Positions 43,021 through 51,185 of a stretch of DNA of 64,000 bases are shown one piece after another. A program made the translations under genes and the position numbers. The DNA is from CATOSD01 sp965226695 (GTDB taxonomy: Bacteria > Chloroflexota > Dehalococcoidia > Lucifugimonadales > CATOSD01), in contig OZ245405.1 of the NCBI GenBank assembly GCA_965226695.1, forward strand, positions 434,001-498,000. Reading direction: 5' to 3'. Each line of letters begins with the position of its first letter. Position 1 is the stretch's first letter. The notes below the pieces were generated by a model that was not told the origin of the DNA, did no database searches, and saw only the letters and a list, made by a program, of their open reading frames with translations.

Positions 43021-43171
43021 CGATAGATGCTGTCGCGGGGACGTCTACCTCAGGAATGCCCTGCAATAGAAGACCGTTCAAGGAGAATTCAAGATTCGTC
43101 GTAAGTGTTTATACTGGAGTTCTGTCTGCCGTCAAAAACGCCTGAATAGGCTTTGACTGGCGGCTAGTCCG

Positions 43172-43212
43172 TGACGCGAACTTACCACAACGTCGTATAC
43201 GGCGCAAACACG
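43172..43212. repeat. Second copy of the GACGCGAACTTACCACA repeat
   Basis: TGACGCGAACTTACCACAAC and the following bases to 43212 match 39149-39190. The copy sits just upstream of the Pho box. The rest of 43021-43376 has no gene that I can support. Confidence 0.55.
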
Positions 43213-43242
43213 GCCTCAGCAACCCCAAAGCATAACCGCCCC

Positions 43243-43283
43243 TTAACCTTACGTTAATCTCGCGTTCACGGCCCGTTGACGCC
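43243..43283 (+). promoter_or_regulatory. Pho box of four 11-bp repeats
   Basis: TTAACCT (43243), TTAATCT (43254), TTCACGG (43265) and TTGACGC (43276) recur every 11 bases, the classic PhoB/PhoP direct-repeat layout. They lie about 95-135 bases upstream of the pstS start at 43377, so the pst operon should be induced by phosphate limitation. Confidence 0.75.
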
Positions 43284-43376
43284 AGTACGCTACCCTTGCG
43301 GCAGTTGACCCTTTCTCCGGCGCCCGGAGAACCTGAGGCAGCAGGCATAACCGCAAGAGGAGGCACTGGATACCCC

Positions 43377-44480
43377 ATGAGCACAATGCGGCAAAGGTTA
43401 GCAGGCTTTACGCTGCCCACCCTCGTTGGGGCGCTTGCCATTTCGCTTCTGGCGTTCGCGCTGGCCTGCGGCGGCAGCGACGACCCGACGCCCGCACCAC
43501 GGGCGCAGACAACGGCGCCCGCGCCTGCCCAGGCCACGCAGGCCTCGTCTGCACAGCTCACCGGCAACGTAGCGGTCGCCGGCTCCAGCACGGTATTCCC
43601 CATCAGCGAGGCCGTCGCTGAAGAGTTCAGCATCGCAAACAAGAGCGTGCGCGTGAACGTCGCCTCCTCCGGCACGGGCGCCGGCGGGCGGGCGATGTGC
43701 GCGGGCGAGATACAGGTGTGGGACGCCTCCCGTCCGGCCAAGGACTCCGAGCTTCAGGCCTGTGCCGACAACGGCATAGAGGTAATCGAGATTCCCGTAG
43801 CCTTCGACGCGCTGTCGGTGGTGGTAAGCCCGGAAAACGACTGGGCGCAGTGCCTGACGGTGGACGAGCTGAAGACTATCTTCGGGCCCGAGGCGCATGG
43901 GAACATCACGAACTGGAACCAGGTGCGGTCCGGGTTCCCGGACCAGGGTTTGAGAATATACGGACCTACGACGGCGTCGGGAACGTTTGACTACTTCACC
44001 GAGGCCATCATGGGCGAGTCCGGGGCGCAAAGAGGCGACCTGGACCTGGCGACTGAGGAGGACCCGCTGATAGCGAGCGGCGTGAACGGCGCTCGTGGCG
44101 GCATCGGCTACTTCGGCCTGGCGTACCTTGAGCAGTACCGCGAGTTGGTGGAGCCGGTCGAGGTCGTGAACCCCGGAACGGGCGAGTGCGTGGCGCCGTC
44201 GTCGGCGAGCGTGTCGAACGGGCAGTACATTCCGCTGGCGCGGCCCGTCTTCATCTACGTCAATTTGGACCATATGTTGGAGCGGCCCGAAGTGCAGGCG
44301 TTCGTGGACTTCTACCTGGAGCAGGCCAGCACGCTGGTCGACGAGGTCGGCTACGTGGCGCTGCCGGAGTCCGCCTACGAATGGGGCAAGTCCAGGGTGG
44401 CGAACCGCACGACCGGCTCGGTGTTCAACACCATAGCCGCCGGCACGCCGCTCTCCGAGGCCCTGGAAAGAGTGAACTAA
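43377..44480 (+). CDS. pstS: Phosphate ABC transporter substrate-binding lipoprotein PstS
   Basis: The 367-residue protein has a lipoprotein signal (LLAFALACGGS), a Thr/Pro/Ala-rich spacer, and the PstS core: VAGSSTVFPISEAVAEEF, SSGTGAGGRAMCAGE (phosphate loop), DASRPAKDSEL, PVAFDALSVVV and PTTASGTFDYF. It captures phosphate outside the membrane. It is the first gene after the Pho box; an AGGAGG box is 12-15 bases before ATG 43377. The pstC TTG start follows its stop immediately. Confidence 0.95.
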   Translation: MSTMRQRLAGFTLPTLVGALAISLLAFALACGGSDDPTPAPRAQTTAPAPAQATQASSAQLTGNVAVAGSSTVFPISEAVAEEFSIANKSVRVNVASSGTGAGGRAMCAGEIQVWDASRPAKDSELQACADNGIEVIEIPVAFDALSVVVSPENDWAQCLTVDELKTIFGPEAHGNITNWNQVRSGFPDQGLRIYGPTTASGTFDYFTEAIMGESGAQRGDLDLATEEDPLIASGVNGARGGIGYFGLAYLEQYRELVEPVEVVNPGTGECVAPSSASVSNGQYIPLARPVFIYVNLDHMLERPEVQAFVDFYLEQASTLVDEVGYVALPESAYEWGKSRVANRTTGSVFNTIAAGTPLSEALERVN

Positions 44481-45419
44481 TTGGCGACAGTCTCCGCCTC
44501 CAGGAGCAACAGCGACCGGTGGCGGAGGGGCCGTCTCTCGCTCAAGGCGCGGGAGACGGTTGTCCTCTCTTTACTGTTCCTGTGCGCGCTGCTCTCGGTA
44601 GTAACCACGGTGGGCATCGTGATCACGCTGCTCTCCGAAGCGGTGCCCTTCTTCAGAGAGGTGTCCCTGCTGGCGTTCCTGACGGGCACCGAGTGGACGC
44701 CGGTGGGGCCCGAAAAGATCTACGGGGCGCTTCCGCTCCTGTCGGCGACGATTTTCGTTGCGACTATGGCGCTGAGCGTCGCCTTTCCCGTGGGGCTGCT
44801 CACCGCCGTCTACCTCAGCGAGTACGCGCACGGGACGGTGCGCTCGGTGGTCAAGCCGGTGCTCGAGGTGCTGGCCGGCATCCCCACGGTCGTGTACGGC
44901 TACTTCGCCATAACCTTCGTCGCCCCCAACATAGTTAAGCCCATCTTCGACTCTGAGACTACCTTCACGGCGTTGGCGGCGGCCCTGGCGATGGGCATAA
45001 TGCTGATCCCGATGGTGGCGTCGCTCAGCGAAGACGCGATGCGCGCCGTGCCCAACGCGCTGCGAGAGGGCGCCTACGCGCTCGGTTCCAACCGATTCCA
45101 GGTGGCCACGCGCGTGGTGGTGCCGGCGGCGCTGTCGGGCATTGTGGCATCGGGCCTGCTGGCGCTCGCGCGCGCCGTGGGCGAAACGATGATAGTAACC
45201 ATAGCGGCGGGCGGCATCCCCAACCTGTCCATCAACCCGGTTGAGGCCATGCAGACCATGACCGCCTACATCATGGAGGTGACGAAGGGCGACACTGCGC
45301 GGGGCACGATTGAGTACAGGAGCATTTTCGCCATAGGCTCGCTGTTGTTCGTGTTCACCCTGGGGCTTAACCTGTTGGCGCAGGCGCTGCTTAGCCGCTT
45401 CAGGGAGGTGTACGATTGA
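44481..45419 (+). CDS. pstC: Phosphate ABC transporter permease PstC
   Basis: The 312-residue permease has six hydrophobic segments and the family signatures LTGTEWTPVGPEKIYGALPL and VLEVLAGIPTVVYGYFAI. The EAA loop region is NALREGAYALGSNRFQ. The start is TTG directly after the pstS TAA. It pairs with PstA to form the phosphate channel. The last bases overlap the pstA start. Confidence 0.93.
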   Translation: MATVSASRSNSDRWRRGRLSLKARETVVLSLLFLCALLSVVTTVGIVITLLSEAVPFFREVSLLAFLTGTEWTPVGPEKIYGALPLLSATIFVATMALSVAFPVGLLTAVYLSEYAHGTVRSVVKPVLEVLAGIPTVVYGYFAITFVAPNIVKPIFDSETTFTALAAALAMGIMLIPMVASLSEDAMRAVPNALREGAYALGSNRFQVATRVVVPAALSGIVASGLLALARAVGETMIVTIAAGGIPNLSINPVEAMQTMTAYIMEVTKGDTARGTIEYRSIFAIGSLLFVFTLGLNLLAQALLSRFREVYD

Positions 45420-46306
45420 GCGGGCGACTGCCGCTCGAGGCAAATTTCGGGCAGCGATCGCGGATCTCCCGCAAGGTTTCGTCCGTGGTATTCGCCGCGC
45501 TCGCCATCGGCGCGACGGCGTTCGGTGTGGCGGCACTCGCGCTGCTGTTGTTCACCATAGCGCGCGACGGCCTCGCTCACGTCACCTGGGACTTTCTGAC
45601 CAGCTTTCCCTCCCGCAAGCCGGAGCTCGCGGGCGTGAAAGCGGCTCTGCCGGGCACGCTGTGGGTGATGGGCTTCACTTCGATGCTCTCCATACCCCTG
45701 GGCGTGGGAGCCGCGATATACCTGGAAGAGTTCGCGCCCCGAAACTGGCTCACGCGCACCATCGAGATCAACATCAGCACGCTGGCCGGCGTGCCGTCGG
45801 TCGTGTACGGACTGCTCGGACTCGCCCTGTTCGTGTACGGCGCCGGAATGGGGCCGAGCATTCTCGCCGCCGCCTGCACGCTTACGCTGCTGATACTGCC
45901 TATAATCATCGTCGCCAGCCGCGAGGGGCTGCGCTCTGTGCCCCTCTCCATGCGCGAGGCGGCTATGGCGCTGGGCTCGACCAAGTGGCAGGCCGTATGG
46001 CACCAGGTGCTGCCCGCCGGAATGCCCGCCGTGCTCACCGGCATCATCCTCGCGCTGGGCAGGGCTATCGGCGAGACCGCCCCGCTCATCGCAATCGGGG
46101 CTTTCACATCCGTATTCTTCGTTCCAACCAGCCCGATGGACTCCTTCACGGTGTTGCCCATCCAGGTGTTCAGCTGGCTTTCGCGTCCGCTCAGGGGGTT
46201 CCAGGAGAACGCCGCCGCGGGCATAGTGGTTCTGCTCGTGGTGCTGCTGCTGCTCAACAGCGTTGCCGTGGCCCTGCGGCATATGTATGGTAAGAGGAGC
46301 CAATAA
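45416..46306 (+). CDS. pstA: Phosphate ABC transporter permease PstA
   Basis: The 296-residue permease begins with TTG overlapping the pstC TGA. It has six membrane segments, AIYLEEFAPRNWLTRTIEIN, LAGVPSVVYGLLGLALFVY and the EAA loop SMREAAMALGSTKWQ. It completes the membrane part of the PstSCAB importer. ATG of pstB overlaps its stop. Confidence 0.93.
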   Translation: MSGRLPLEANFGQRSRISRKVSSVVFAALAIGATAFGVAALALLLFTIARDGLAHVTWDFLTSFPSRKPELAGVKAALPGTLWVMGFTSMLSIPLGVGAAIYLEEFAPRNWLTRTIEINISTLAGVPSVVYGLLGLALFVYGAGMGPSILAAACTLTLLILPIIIVASREGLRSVPLSMREAAMALGSTKWQAVWHQVLPAGMPAVLTGIILALGRAIGETAPLIAIGAFTSVFFVPTSPMDSFTVLPIQVFSWLSRPLRGFQENAAAGIVVLLVVLLLLNSVAVALRHMYGKRSQ

Positions 46307-47148
46307 TGGCAACTTTGAATCTGAGGAAGCCCACCTTGAGAAGAGTGGAAACACGCGAGTCGCCGTCCCCCGACTCGCGTGGCAACGACTACGTGATGGA
46401 GATCAAGGACCTCAACGCCTACTACGGCGACGTGCTCGCTATCAAAGACATAAATCTCAGAATGCGGCGCAACAGCATTACGGCCGTAATCGGCCCGTCC
46501 GGCTGCGGCAAGAGCACGCTGGTGCGCTGCCTCAACCGCATGCACGAGCTGGTGCCGGGCGGACGCATCAAGGGCCGTATCCTGTTCAACGGCGAGGACA
46601 TCAACGCGCCCAACGTGGACCCCGTGGAGCTTCGCAGCACGATAGGCATGGTGTTCCAAAAGCCCAACCCGTTCCCCAAGTCCATCTTCGACAACGTGGC
46701 CTTCGGGCTGCGCATCAACGGCTACAGGGGCGATATAGCCGAAGCCGTGGAACGCTCGCTGAGGCAGGCCGCGCTGTGGGACGAGGTGAAGGACCGGCTC
46801 AAGCGGAGCGCTCTCGCGCTGTCGGGCGGCCAGCAGCAGCGGCTGTGCATCGCCCGCGCCATCGCCATCGAGCCGGAGGTGGTGCTGATGGACGAGCCGT
46901 GCTCGGCGCTGGACCCTATAGCTACTCTCGCCATCGAGGACCTCATCCGCGAGCTGCGGAAGAGCTACACCATCGCGATAGTAACCCACAACATGCAGCA
47001 GGCCGCCAGGGTCTCGGACGAAACGGCCTTCCTTATGGTCGACGAGGACCGCGCCGGCTTTCTGGTGGAGTTCGACTCCACCGAGCGCATCTTCACCAAC
47101 CCCAGCCACCAGCAGACCGAGGCCTACATAACGGGCCGCTTCAGCTGA
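46306..47148 (+). CDS. pstB: Phosphate ABC transporter ATPase PstB
   Basis: The 280-residue ATPase has Walker A GPSGCGKSTLVRCLNRM, Q-loop FQKPNPFPKSIFDNV, signature LSGGQQQRLCIARAIA and Walker B VVLMDEPCSALDP, all standard for PstB. An N-terminal extension of about 30 residues precedes the usual start. It energises phosphate import and contacts PhoU for signalling. Confidence 0.96.
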   Translation: MATLNLRKPTLRRVETRESPSPDSRGNDYVMEIKDLNAYYGDVLAIKDINLRMRRNSITAVIGPSGCGKSTLVRCLNRMHELVPGGRIKGRILFNGEDINAPNVDPVELRSTIGMVFQKPNPFPKSIFDNVAFGLRINGYRGDIAEAVERSLRQAALWDEVKDRLKRSALALSGGQQQRLCIARAIAIEPEVVLMDEPCSALDPIATLAIEDLIRELRKSYTIAIVTHNMQQAARVSDETAFLMVDEDRAGFLVEFDSTERIFTNPSHQQTEAYITGRFS

Positions 47149-47176
47149 CGCCGCCGCGCGAGGGAGGTTAGCCGCC

Positions 47177-47839
47177 ATGCCAAGAGCCGAATTCAGCAGA
47201 GACCTCAGAGTGCTGCAGGACGAACTGTTAGTGCTGGCCAATATGGTCGAAAAAGCCATCGCGCGTTCGCTGGACGCGCTGAAGAACCGCGACCTCGCGC
47301 TTTCTGAAGAGGTCGTCCGCGACGACGACGTGATCGACCGCAAGCGCATGGAGCTGGAGGAGCGCTGCATTGACCTCATCGCCACGCAGCAGCCGCTGGC
47401 AGGCGACCTTCGCGTGCTGATAACCGTGCTGCACATGTCGGTGGAGCTGGAGCGCATGGGCGACTACGCCGAGGGCATCGCCAAGATCAGCCTGATGATG
47501 GGCAACGAGCCGCCGCTCAAGCCGCTGATAGACATACCGCGTATGGCGGACAAGGCGACCGACATGCTGCGCCGCAGCCTCGACGCGTTCGTCAACCGAG
47601 ACGTGGAGCTGGCCAACGCCGTGTGCGACGACGACGACGAGGTTGACGCGCTGTACGAGCAGGTGTACAGGGAGCTTCTGACCTACATGATGGCATCGCC
47701 CGCGGTTATCCAGCGGGCGACCTTCCTGTTGTGGGTGGCCCACGACCTGGAGCGCATAGCGGACCGCACCACCAACATAGCGGAGCATGTCATCTACATG
47801 GTCACCGGCGACCTCGCCACGGCCAAGGTCTCCACCTAA
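47177..47839 (+). CDS. phoU: PhoU phosphate-signalling regulator
   Basis: The 220-residue all-helical protein has the two PhoU repeats, each with an ExxxxD metal-binding pattern: ALSEEVVRDDDVIDRKRMELE and ELANAVCDDDDEVDALYEQV, plus ELERMGDYAEGIAK and DLERIADRTTNIAEHV. It links Pst transport to the PhoR/PhoB system and limits phosphate uptake. GGGAGG precedes ATG 47177. It ends the pst operon. Confidence 0.95.
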   Translation: MPRAEFSRDLRVLQDELLVLANMVEKAIARSLDALKNRDLALSEEVVRDDDVIDRKRMELEERCIDLIATQQPLAGDLRVLITVLHMSVELERMGDYAEGIAKISLMMGNEPPLKPLIDIPRMADKATDMLRRSLDAFVNRDVELANAVCDDDDEVDALYEQVYRELLTYMMASPAVIQRATFLLWVAHDLERIADRTTNIAEHVIYMVTGDLATAKVST

Positions 47840-47861
47840 CTGACGCTCCGCCTGCGGTGTT

Positions 47862-47930
47862 GGCTCCCCAGCGCGGGTGTTACGTCCGCTTGGGGAGCCA
47901 CTGTAGGGGCGGGTTTCAAACCCGCCCGGG
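47862..47930. terminator. Inverted repeats between phoU and the permease gene
   Basis: GGCTCCCCA (47862-47870) pairs with TGGGGAGCC (47891-47899). Immediately after, GTAGGGGCGGGTTTCAAACC-CGCCC (47903-47928) is a palindromic relative of the hairpin core of the 66-bp repeats at 55.9 kb. The genes on both sides converge here, so a bidirectional terminator is plausible. Confidence 0.5.
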
Positions 47931-47958
47931 CCGCCCAAGGCGGCATGGTCCTTCGTCC

Positions 47959-48801
47959 CTAGCGGAACGCCTGCCACACCAGCAACACGCCCACGACCAA
48001 CAGCACGCCGCCCATGGTGGTTATCAGCGCGTTGAGGCTGGCGCGGCCCGTGTACTTCGCGCCAATGTAGCTGCCGACCATCGCGGCGGCGCCCATGGCC
48101 GCCAGCAGCGGATAGTCGACCTCGCCCTGCACCGCGTGGCCCACGAAGCCGAGCGCTCCCAGGAAGAAGCCTATGAACAGGTTCGTGCCGGCGGCTATTC
48201 GCGGGTCTATCTTCAGAATGCGAATCAGTGCCGGCAGCCGTATGCTGCCCAGGATGAGGCCCACGGCGCCGCCCAGCAGCCCCACGCCCAGGCCTATGAC
48301 GGCCTCGGCGGCGATCCTGTTGCGGCTGAACACCCCCGGCGAACCCTCCAGGTCCGCGCCGAACAGGTGCTGGCTTCCGCCCGCGGACCGGCGGCGGTTG
48401 CGCGCCATGATGAAGAACTCTACGCCCTGCCAGCCCACCAGCAGGCCCGCCAGGAGAACCAGCAGCCGCTCGTCCACGACGTCGCTCGCGAACCCGCCGG
48501 CGAACGCGCCCACGAACGCGGGCACACCCATGAACAGCACCACCCGCATGTCCACCCGCCCCTCGCGGAAGTGGCGGATCGCGCCGGTCAGCGAAGCCAG
48601 GCTGCTGACCAGTATGTTGGTGCCGCCGGCGATGGGCGCCGCCATGCCCAGTAGCAGCATCGTGGGAAGCCGTATCGTCCCCAGGGCCAGGCCGACGAAT
48701 CCGCCCAGCAACCCCACGCCGAACGATACCGCCGTCAGCAGAACCACTTTCCAGAGCAGCATGTCCGAGGGCAACCCGAACTCGTTAAGCGTCAAGTCCA
48801 T
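47959..48801 (-). CDS. TauE/SafE-family permease
   Basis: The 280-residue protein has two similar halves with about eight hydrophobic segments. Each half carries the Gly-rich motif of the family (GVGLLGGFVGLALGTIRLP and GVGLLGGAVGLILGSIRLP), followed by GGTNILVSSLASLTGAI and AGTNLFIGFFLGALGF. TauE/SafE proteins are predicted exporters of sulfite or organosulfonates; substrate here is open. It is convergent with phoU. Confidence 0.92.
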   Translation of the reverse strand: MDLTLNEFGLPSDMLLWKVVLLTAVSFGVGLLGGFVGLALGTIRLPTMLLLGMAAPIAGGTNILVSSLASLTGAIRHFREGRVDMRVVLFMGVPAFVGAFAGGFASDVVDERLLVLLAGLLVGWQGVEFFIMARNRRRSAGGSQHLFGADLEGSPGVFSRNRIAAEAVIGLGVGLLGGAVGLILGSIRLPALIRILKIDPRIAAGTNLFIGFFLGALGFVGHAVQGEVDYPLLAAMGAAAMVGSYIGAKYTGRASLNALITTMGGVLLVVGVLLVWQAFR

Positions 48802-49086
48802 GGTGTGTATTCTACCCTGTCATCGCTGCCGTCGCATCATACCGACGCGGCTGAACTCGAAGTGGCGGCCGCGTGATACTCTTGTGAATGCGCCTACCGG
48901 TCTGGGACAGGCTGATCGAGACCGCGGGCGTTGACTGCGCGAATCCGGGCACATATTCTTGAACGGCAACCAAAACCGTTGGGCCAAGACTTTCGGAGGT
49001 CGCCTGGCGTGGCACAAACAGTATGCCTGCCTGCGACAGAGGAACGATGGCGCGCGCAGGTTGGGATAGGAAAGGCGAACCAGAGT

Positions 49087-49323
49087 ATGGTCATCAACGC
49101 GGATTTCCTCGTCCGCTGCGTCAACACGCTGGAAGCGGCTTTCGACCTCCTCAGGACGATTGGGCCTTCCGACTCCGTGTACGAAATCTACCGGGCCGCC
49201 AGGAACGACACGGCCCATCGCTACGGCGAGGGATTCGCCGAGACTACTCTAAAGCTGCTCCCACAGTTCATTGCCGACGCCAGAGAAGTGGCGAGAGTGA
49301 TAAACGAGGAAGAGGATGACTGA
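49087..49323 (+). CDS. HEPN protein of a HEPN-MNT pair, internal deletion
   Basis: The 78-residue reading from ATG 49087 begins ADFLVRCVNTLEAAFDLL and ends RNDTAHRYGEGFAETTLKLL..ADAREVARVI. Both ends match the nucleotidyltransferase-substrate-binding HEPN family, which is normally about 130-140 residues. The middle helices between YEIYRAA and RNDTAH appear to be missing in frame (about 55 codons, judged from family memory). The R-x4-H motif (RNDTAH) remains. It overlaps the MNT gene by 8 bases. As a shortened toxin it may not fold. Confidence 0.7.
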   Translation: MVINADFLVRCVNTLEAAFDLLRTIGPSDSVYEIYRAARNDTAHRYGEGFAETTLKLLPQFIADAREVARVINEEEDD

Positions 49324-49657
49324 CCGACTCGACCTGCCGCGCCGCTACCGAGAGCGACTTCAAGAATTGCTGAAAGACCACGTGCCCGACGCCGAAGTGT
49401 GGGCCTACGGCAGTCGAGTTAACGGAGAGAGCCACGAGGCCAGCGACCTGGACCTCGTGATTCGCGGCCCAGCTCTTGAACCCCTTGGCGCGGAGTTCTT
49501 GAACCTGGTAGAGGCGCTTGAGAATTCAAGCATACCCATACTCGTCGAGGTGCTCGATTGGGCAAGGTTGCCGGAGAGCTTCCACAAGGAGATCCAGCGG
49601 GACTACGTGGTAGTGCAGCGGCAGGTCGGTTCGCGGCGGTTGGACGCGACGGTCTAG
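49316..49657 (+). CDS. MNT-type nucleotidyltransferase antitoxin
   Basis: The 113-residue protein has the minimal nucleotidyltransferase motif VWAYGSRVNGESHEASDLDL (GSx10DxD) at about residues 28-47 and a further Asp-containing strand PILVEVLDWARLP. MNT antitoxins inactivate HEPN toxins by AMPylation. The motif is intact. It is translated from within the end of the HEPN gene. Confidence 0.88.
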   Translation: MTDRLDLPRRYRERLQELLKDHVPDAEVWAYGSRVNGESHEASDLDLVIRGPALEPLGAEFLNLVEALENSSIPILVEVLDWARLPESFHKEIQRDYVVVQRQVGSRRLDATV

Positions 49658-49742
49658 GCGAAGGAGCGCAACAGCTTGGGCGTGGTGCGTCTAGCCAGTC
49701 CCCTTCCCCTAAGGGAGAGGAGGCTCCCAGGCCCATCCGCGG

Positions 49743-49758
49743 GCGGCTCGCGAGCCGC
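49743..49758. terminator. Palindrome between convergent genes
   Basis: GCGGCTCGCGAGCCGC is a perfect 16-base palindrome between the MNT gene (ending 49657) and the DUF4129 gene (ending 49785). A second hairpin-like CCCCTTCCCC-TAAGGGAGAGG lies at about 49700-49720. It could terminate transcription from both sides, though no T-run is present. Confidence 0.4.
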
Positions 49759-49784
49759 TCCTGCGATTCGGCTTTGCACGCGCG

Positions 49785-51185
49785 CTATCGGGGTAGCTGT
49801 TCCAACTGCGCCTTCAGCTCGTCGAGTTGCGCCCGAGGGGGCGCGCGGTGGCCGTAGCAGGCGTTGGTGAATGCGGCCGTGGCAGACCGCACGAGGCTGC
49901 GGGGTAGCACCTGCTCCAGGGTGTGCTGGTACTCTTGCGGCGTAGCGTGCTCGGGCCGCGGAAAACCCTGCTCGCGGGCAAGCTGGAGCAAGTCGAAGTA
50001 CACCCTGAAGACGTCCACGACGTCCGCCTCGTCGTCGGGAAGCCGCAGCCCGGCGGCGTCGCGGGTTCGTCGGAAGCGTCGCGGCAAGAGGTCGAGCAGC
50101 AGCCGCCTGAGGTCGCCTCCGGCGTCCGCACCCTCCTTTACGGACTCGCGCGTGCCCTCTTCCTGCACCAGCCGCCACGACAGCCGGCGGCGAAAGGCCC
50201 TCGCGATGACGAACAGCGCGCCCGCCACCAGGAGCGCGACCAGCGCCCACTGCGCCAACTGCACCACCGCCGCGACCACCTCGTTCACCTCGCCCGTCTG
50301 CTCCTGCAGCTCCAGCAGGGTGCCGCCGATGTCCGGGGCCTCGGTCGTCACCTCCTCGGTGGCGAACCAACCGAGTACCGTGAGCAGCCCCTGGGTGAGC
50401 GCGCCGACGACGAAAGCGATGGGCACAATGATGACGTAGAAGACAACGATGCCCAGCAGGTTCAGCACCACCAGCGCCGGCCTCGAGATGTACTGCAGCA
50501 CGTCCCGTTGGAGCAAGCTCACCAGCAGGCCGACTACGACTATCCCCAGCACCAGGCCGCCTATCACCTTGAGCCAGGCGCGCTCCTCGATCGCCCGCCG
50601 CGAAGCCGGAAGCAGCCCCCCGGCGCCCAGACCTCCCAGGCCGGCCGCGAAGAACAGGAGCATCGAGCCGAACACGTGCAGGTCGGCTTGATGCACGACG
50701 TCGACTACGGCGGCGACCGCAATGACCAGTATTCCCAGCCGGAAGCTGGTGCTCAGGCTTTCCACCGGGAACTCGGACGCCGCTATCATCCCGCCGCGCC
50801 ACCAGAGCGCCGCGCCCAGAATGCTGCCCACCGAGGCTCGGAAGGTGTAGCCTTCCACGTCTGTGCCCCTCACCACGGTCGCTATCCAGCCCAGGTCCAT
50901 GCCGGCGGCCGGGTTGACCTGTGCCCCCACGGCGACCACGATGACGGCGACGCCCATGGCGAGCTGTATGGCGTAGGAGAGCCTGACAGGCATCAGCACC
51001 ATCTGGAGCAGCCGTGCGGTGAGCGCCGAGATGCCGGCCAGCGCGAGCACCGCGGACAGGCTGAGCGGGCTGCCGTCCTGCGCCAGCGTCAACCCCACCA
51101 AGCCCAGCAAGGCGTAGAGCCAGGCGCTCTCGGCCAGAACGGTGGCGGCTACTACCAGCCTATCTTGGAGCGAATGGGCCGGCAT
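49785..51185 (-). CDS. DUF4129-type multi-span membrane protein
   Basis: The 466-residue protein has about nine membrane segments over its first 330 residues and a soluble C-terminal domain. The domain carries VDVFRVYFDLLQLAREQGFPRP and ATPQEYQHTLEQVLP, typical of DUF4129 ends of transglutaminase-operon proteins; no transglutaminase domain is present. I start at 51185 (MPAHSLQDRLVVAATVL), overlapping the DUF58 gene by 26 bases. With MoxR and DUF58 it forms a common three-gene cell-envelope operon of unknown function. Confidence 0.82.
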   Translation of the reverse strand: MPAHSLQDRLVVAATVLAESAWLYALLGLVGLTLAQDGSPLSLSAVLALAGISALTARLLQMVLMPVRLSYAIQLAMGVAVIVVAVGAQVNPAAGMDLGWIATVVRGTDVEGYTFRASVGSILGAALWWRGGMIAASEFPVESLSTSFRLGILVIAVAAVVDVVHQADLHVFGSMLLFFAAGLGGLGAGGLLPASRRAIEERAWLKVIGGLVLGIVVVGLLVSLLQRDVLQYISRPALVVLNLLGIVVFYVIIVPIAFVVGALTQGLLTVLGWFATEEVTTEAPDIGGTLLELQEQTGEVNEVVAAVVQLAQWALVALLVAGALFVIARAFRRRLSWRLVQEEGTRESVKEGADAGGDLRRLLLDLLPRRFRRTRDAAGLRLPDDEADVVDVFRVYFDLLQLAREQGFPRPEHATPQEYQHTLEQVLPRSLVRSATAAFTNACYGHRAPPRAQLDELKAQLEQLPR

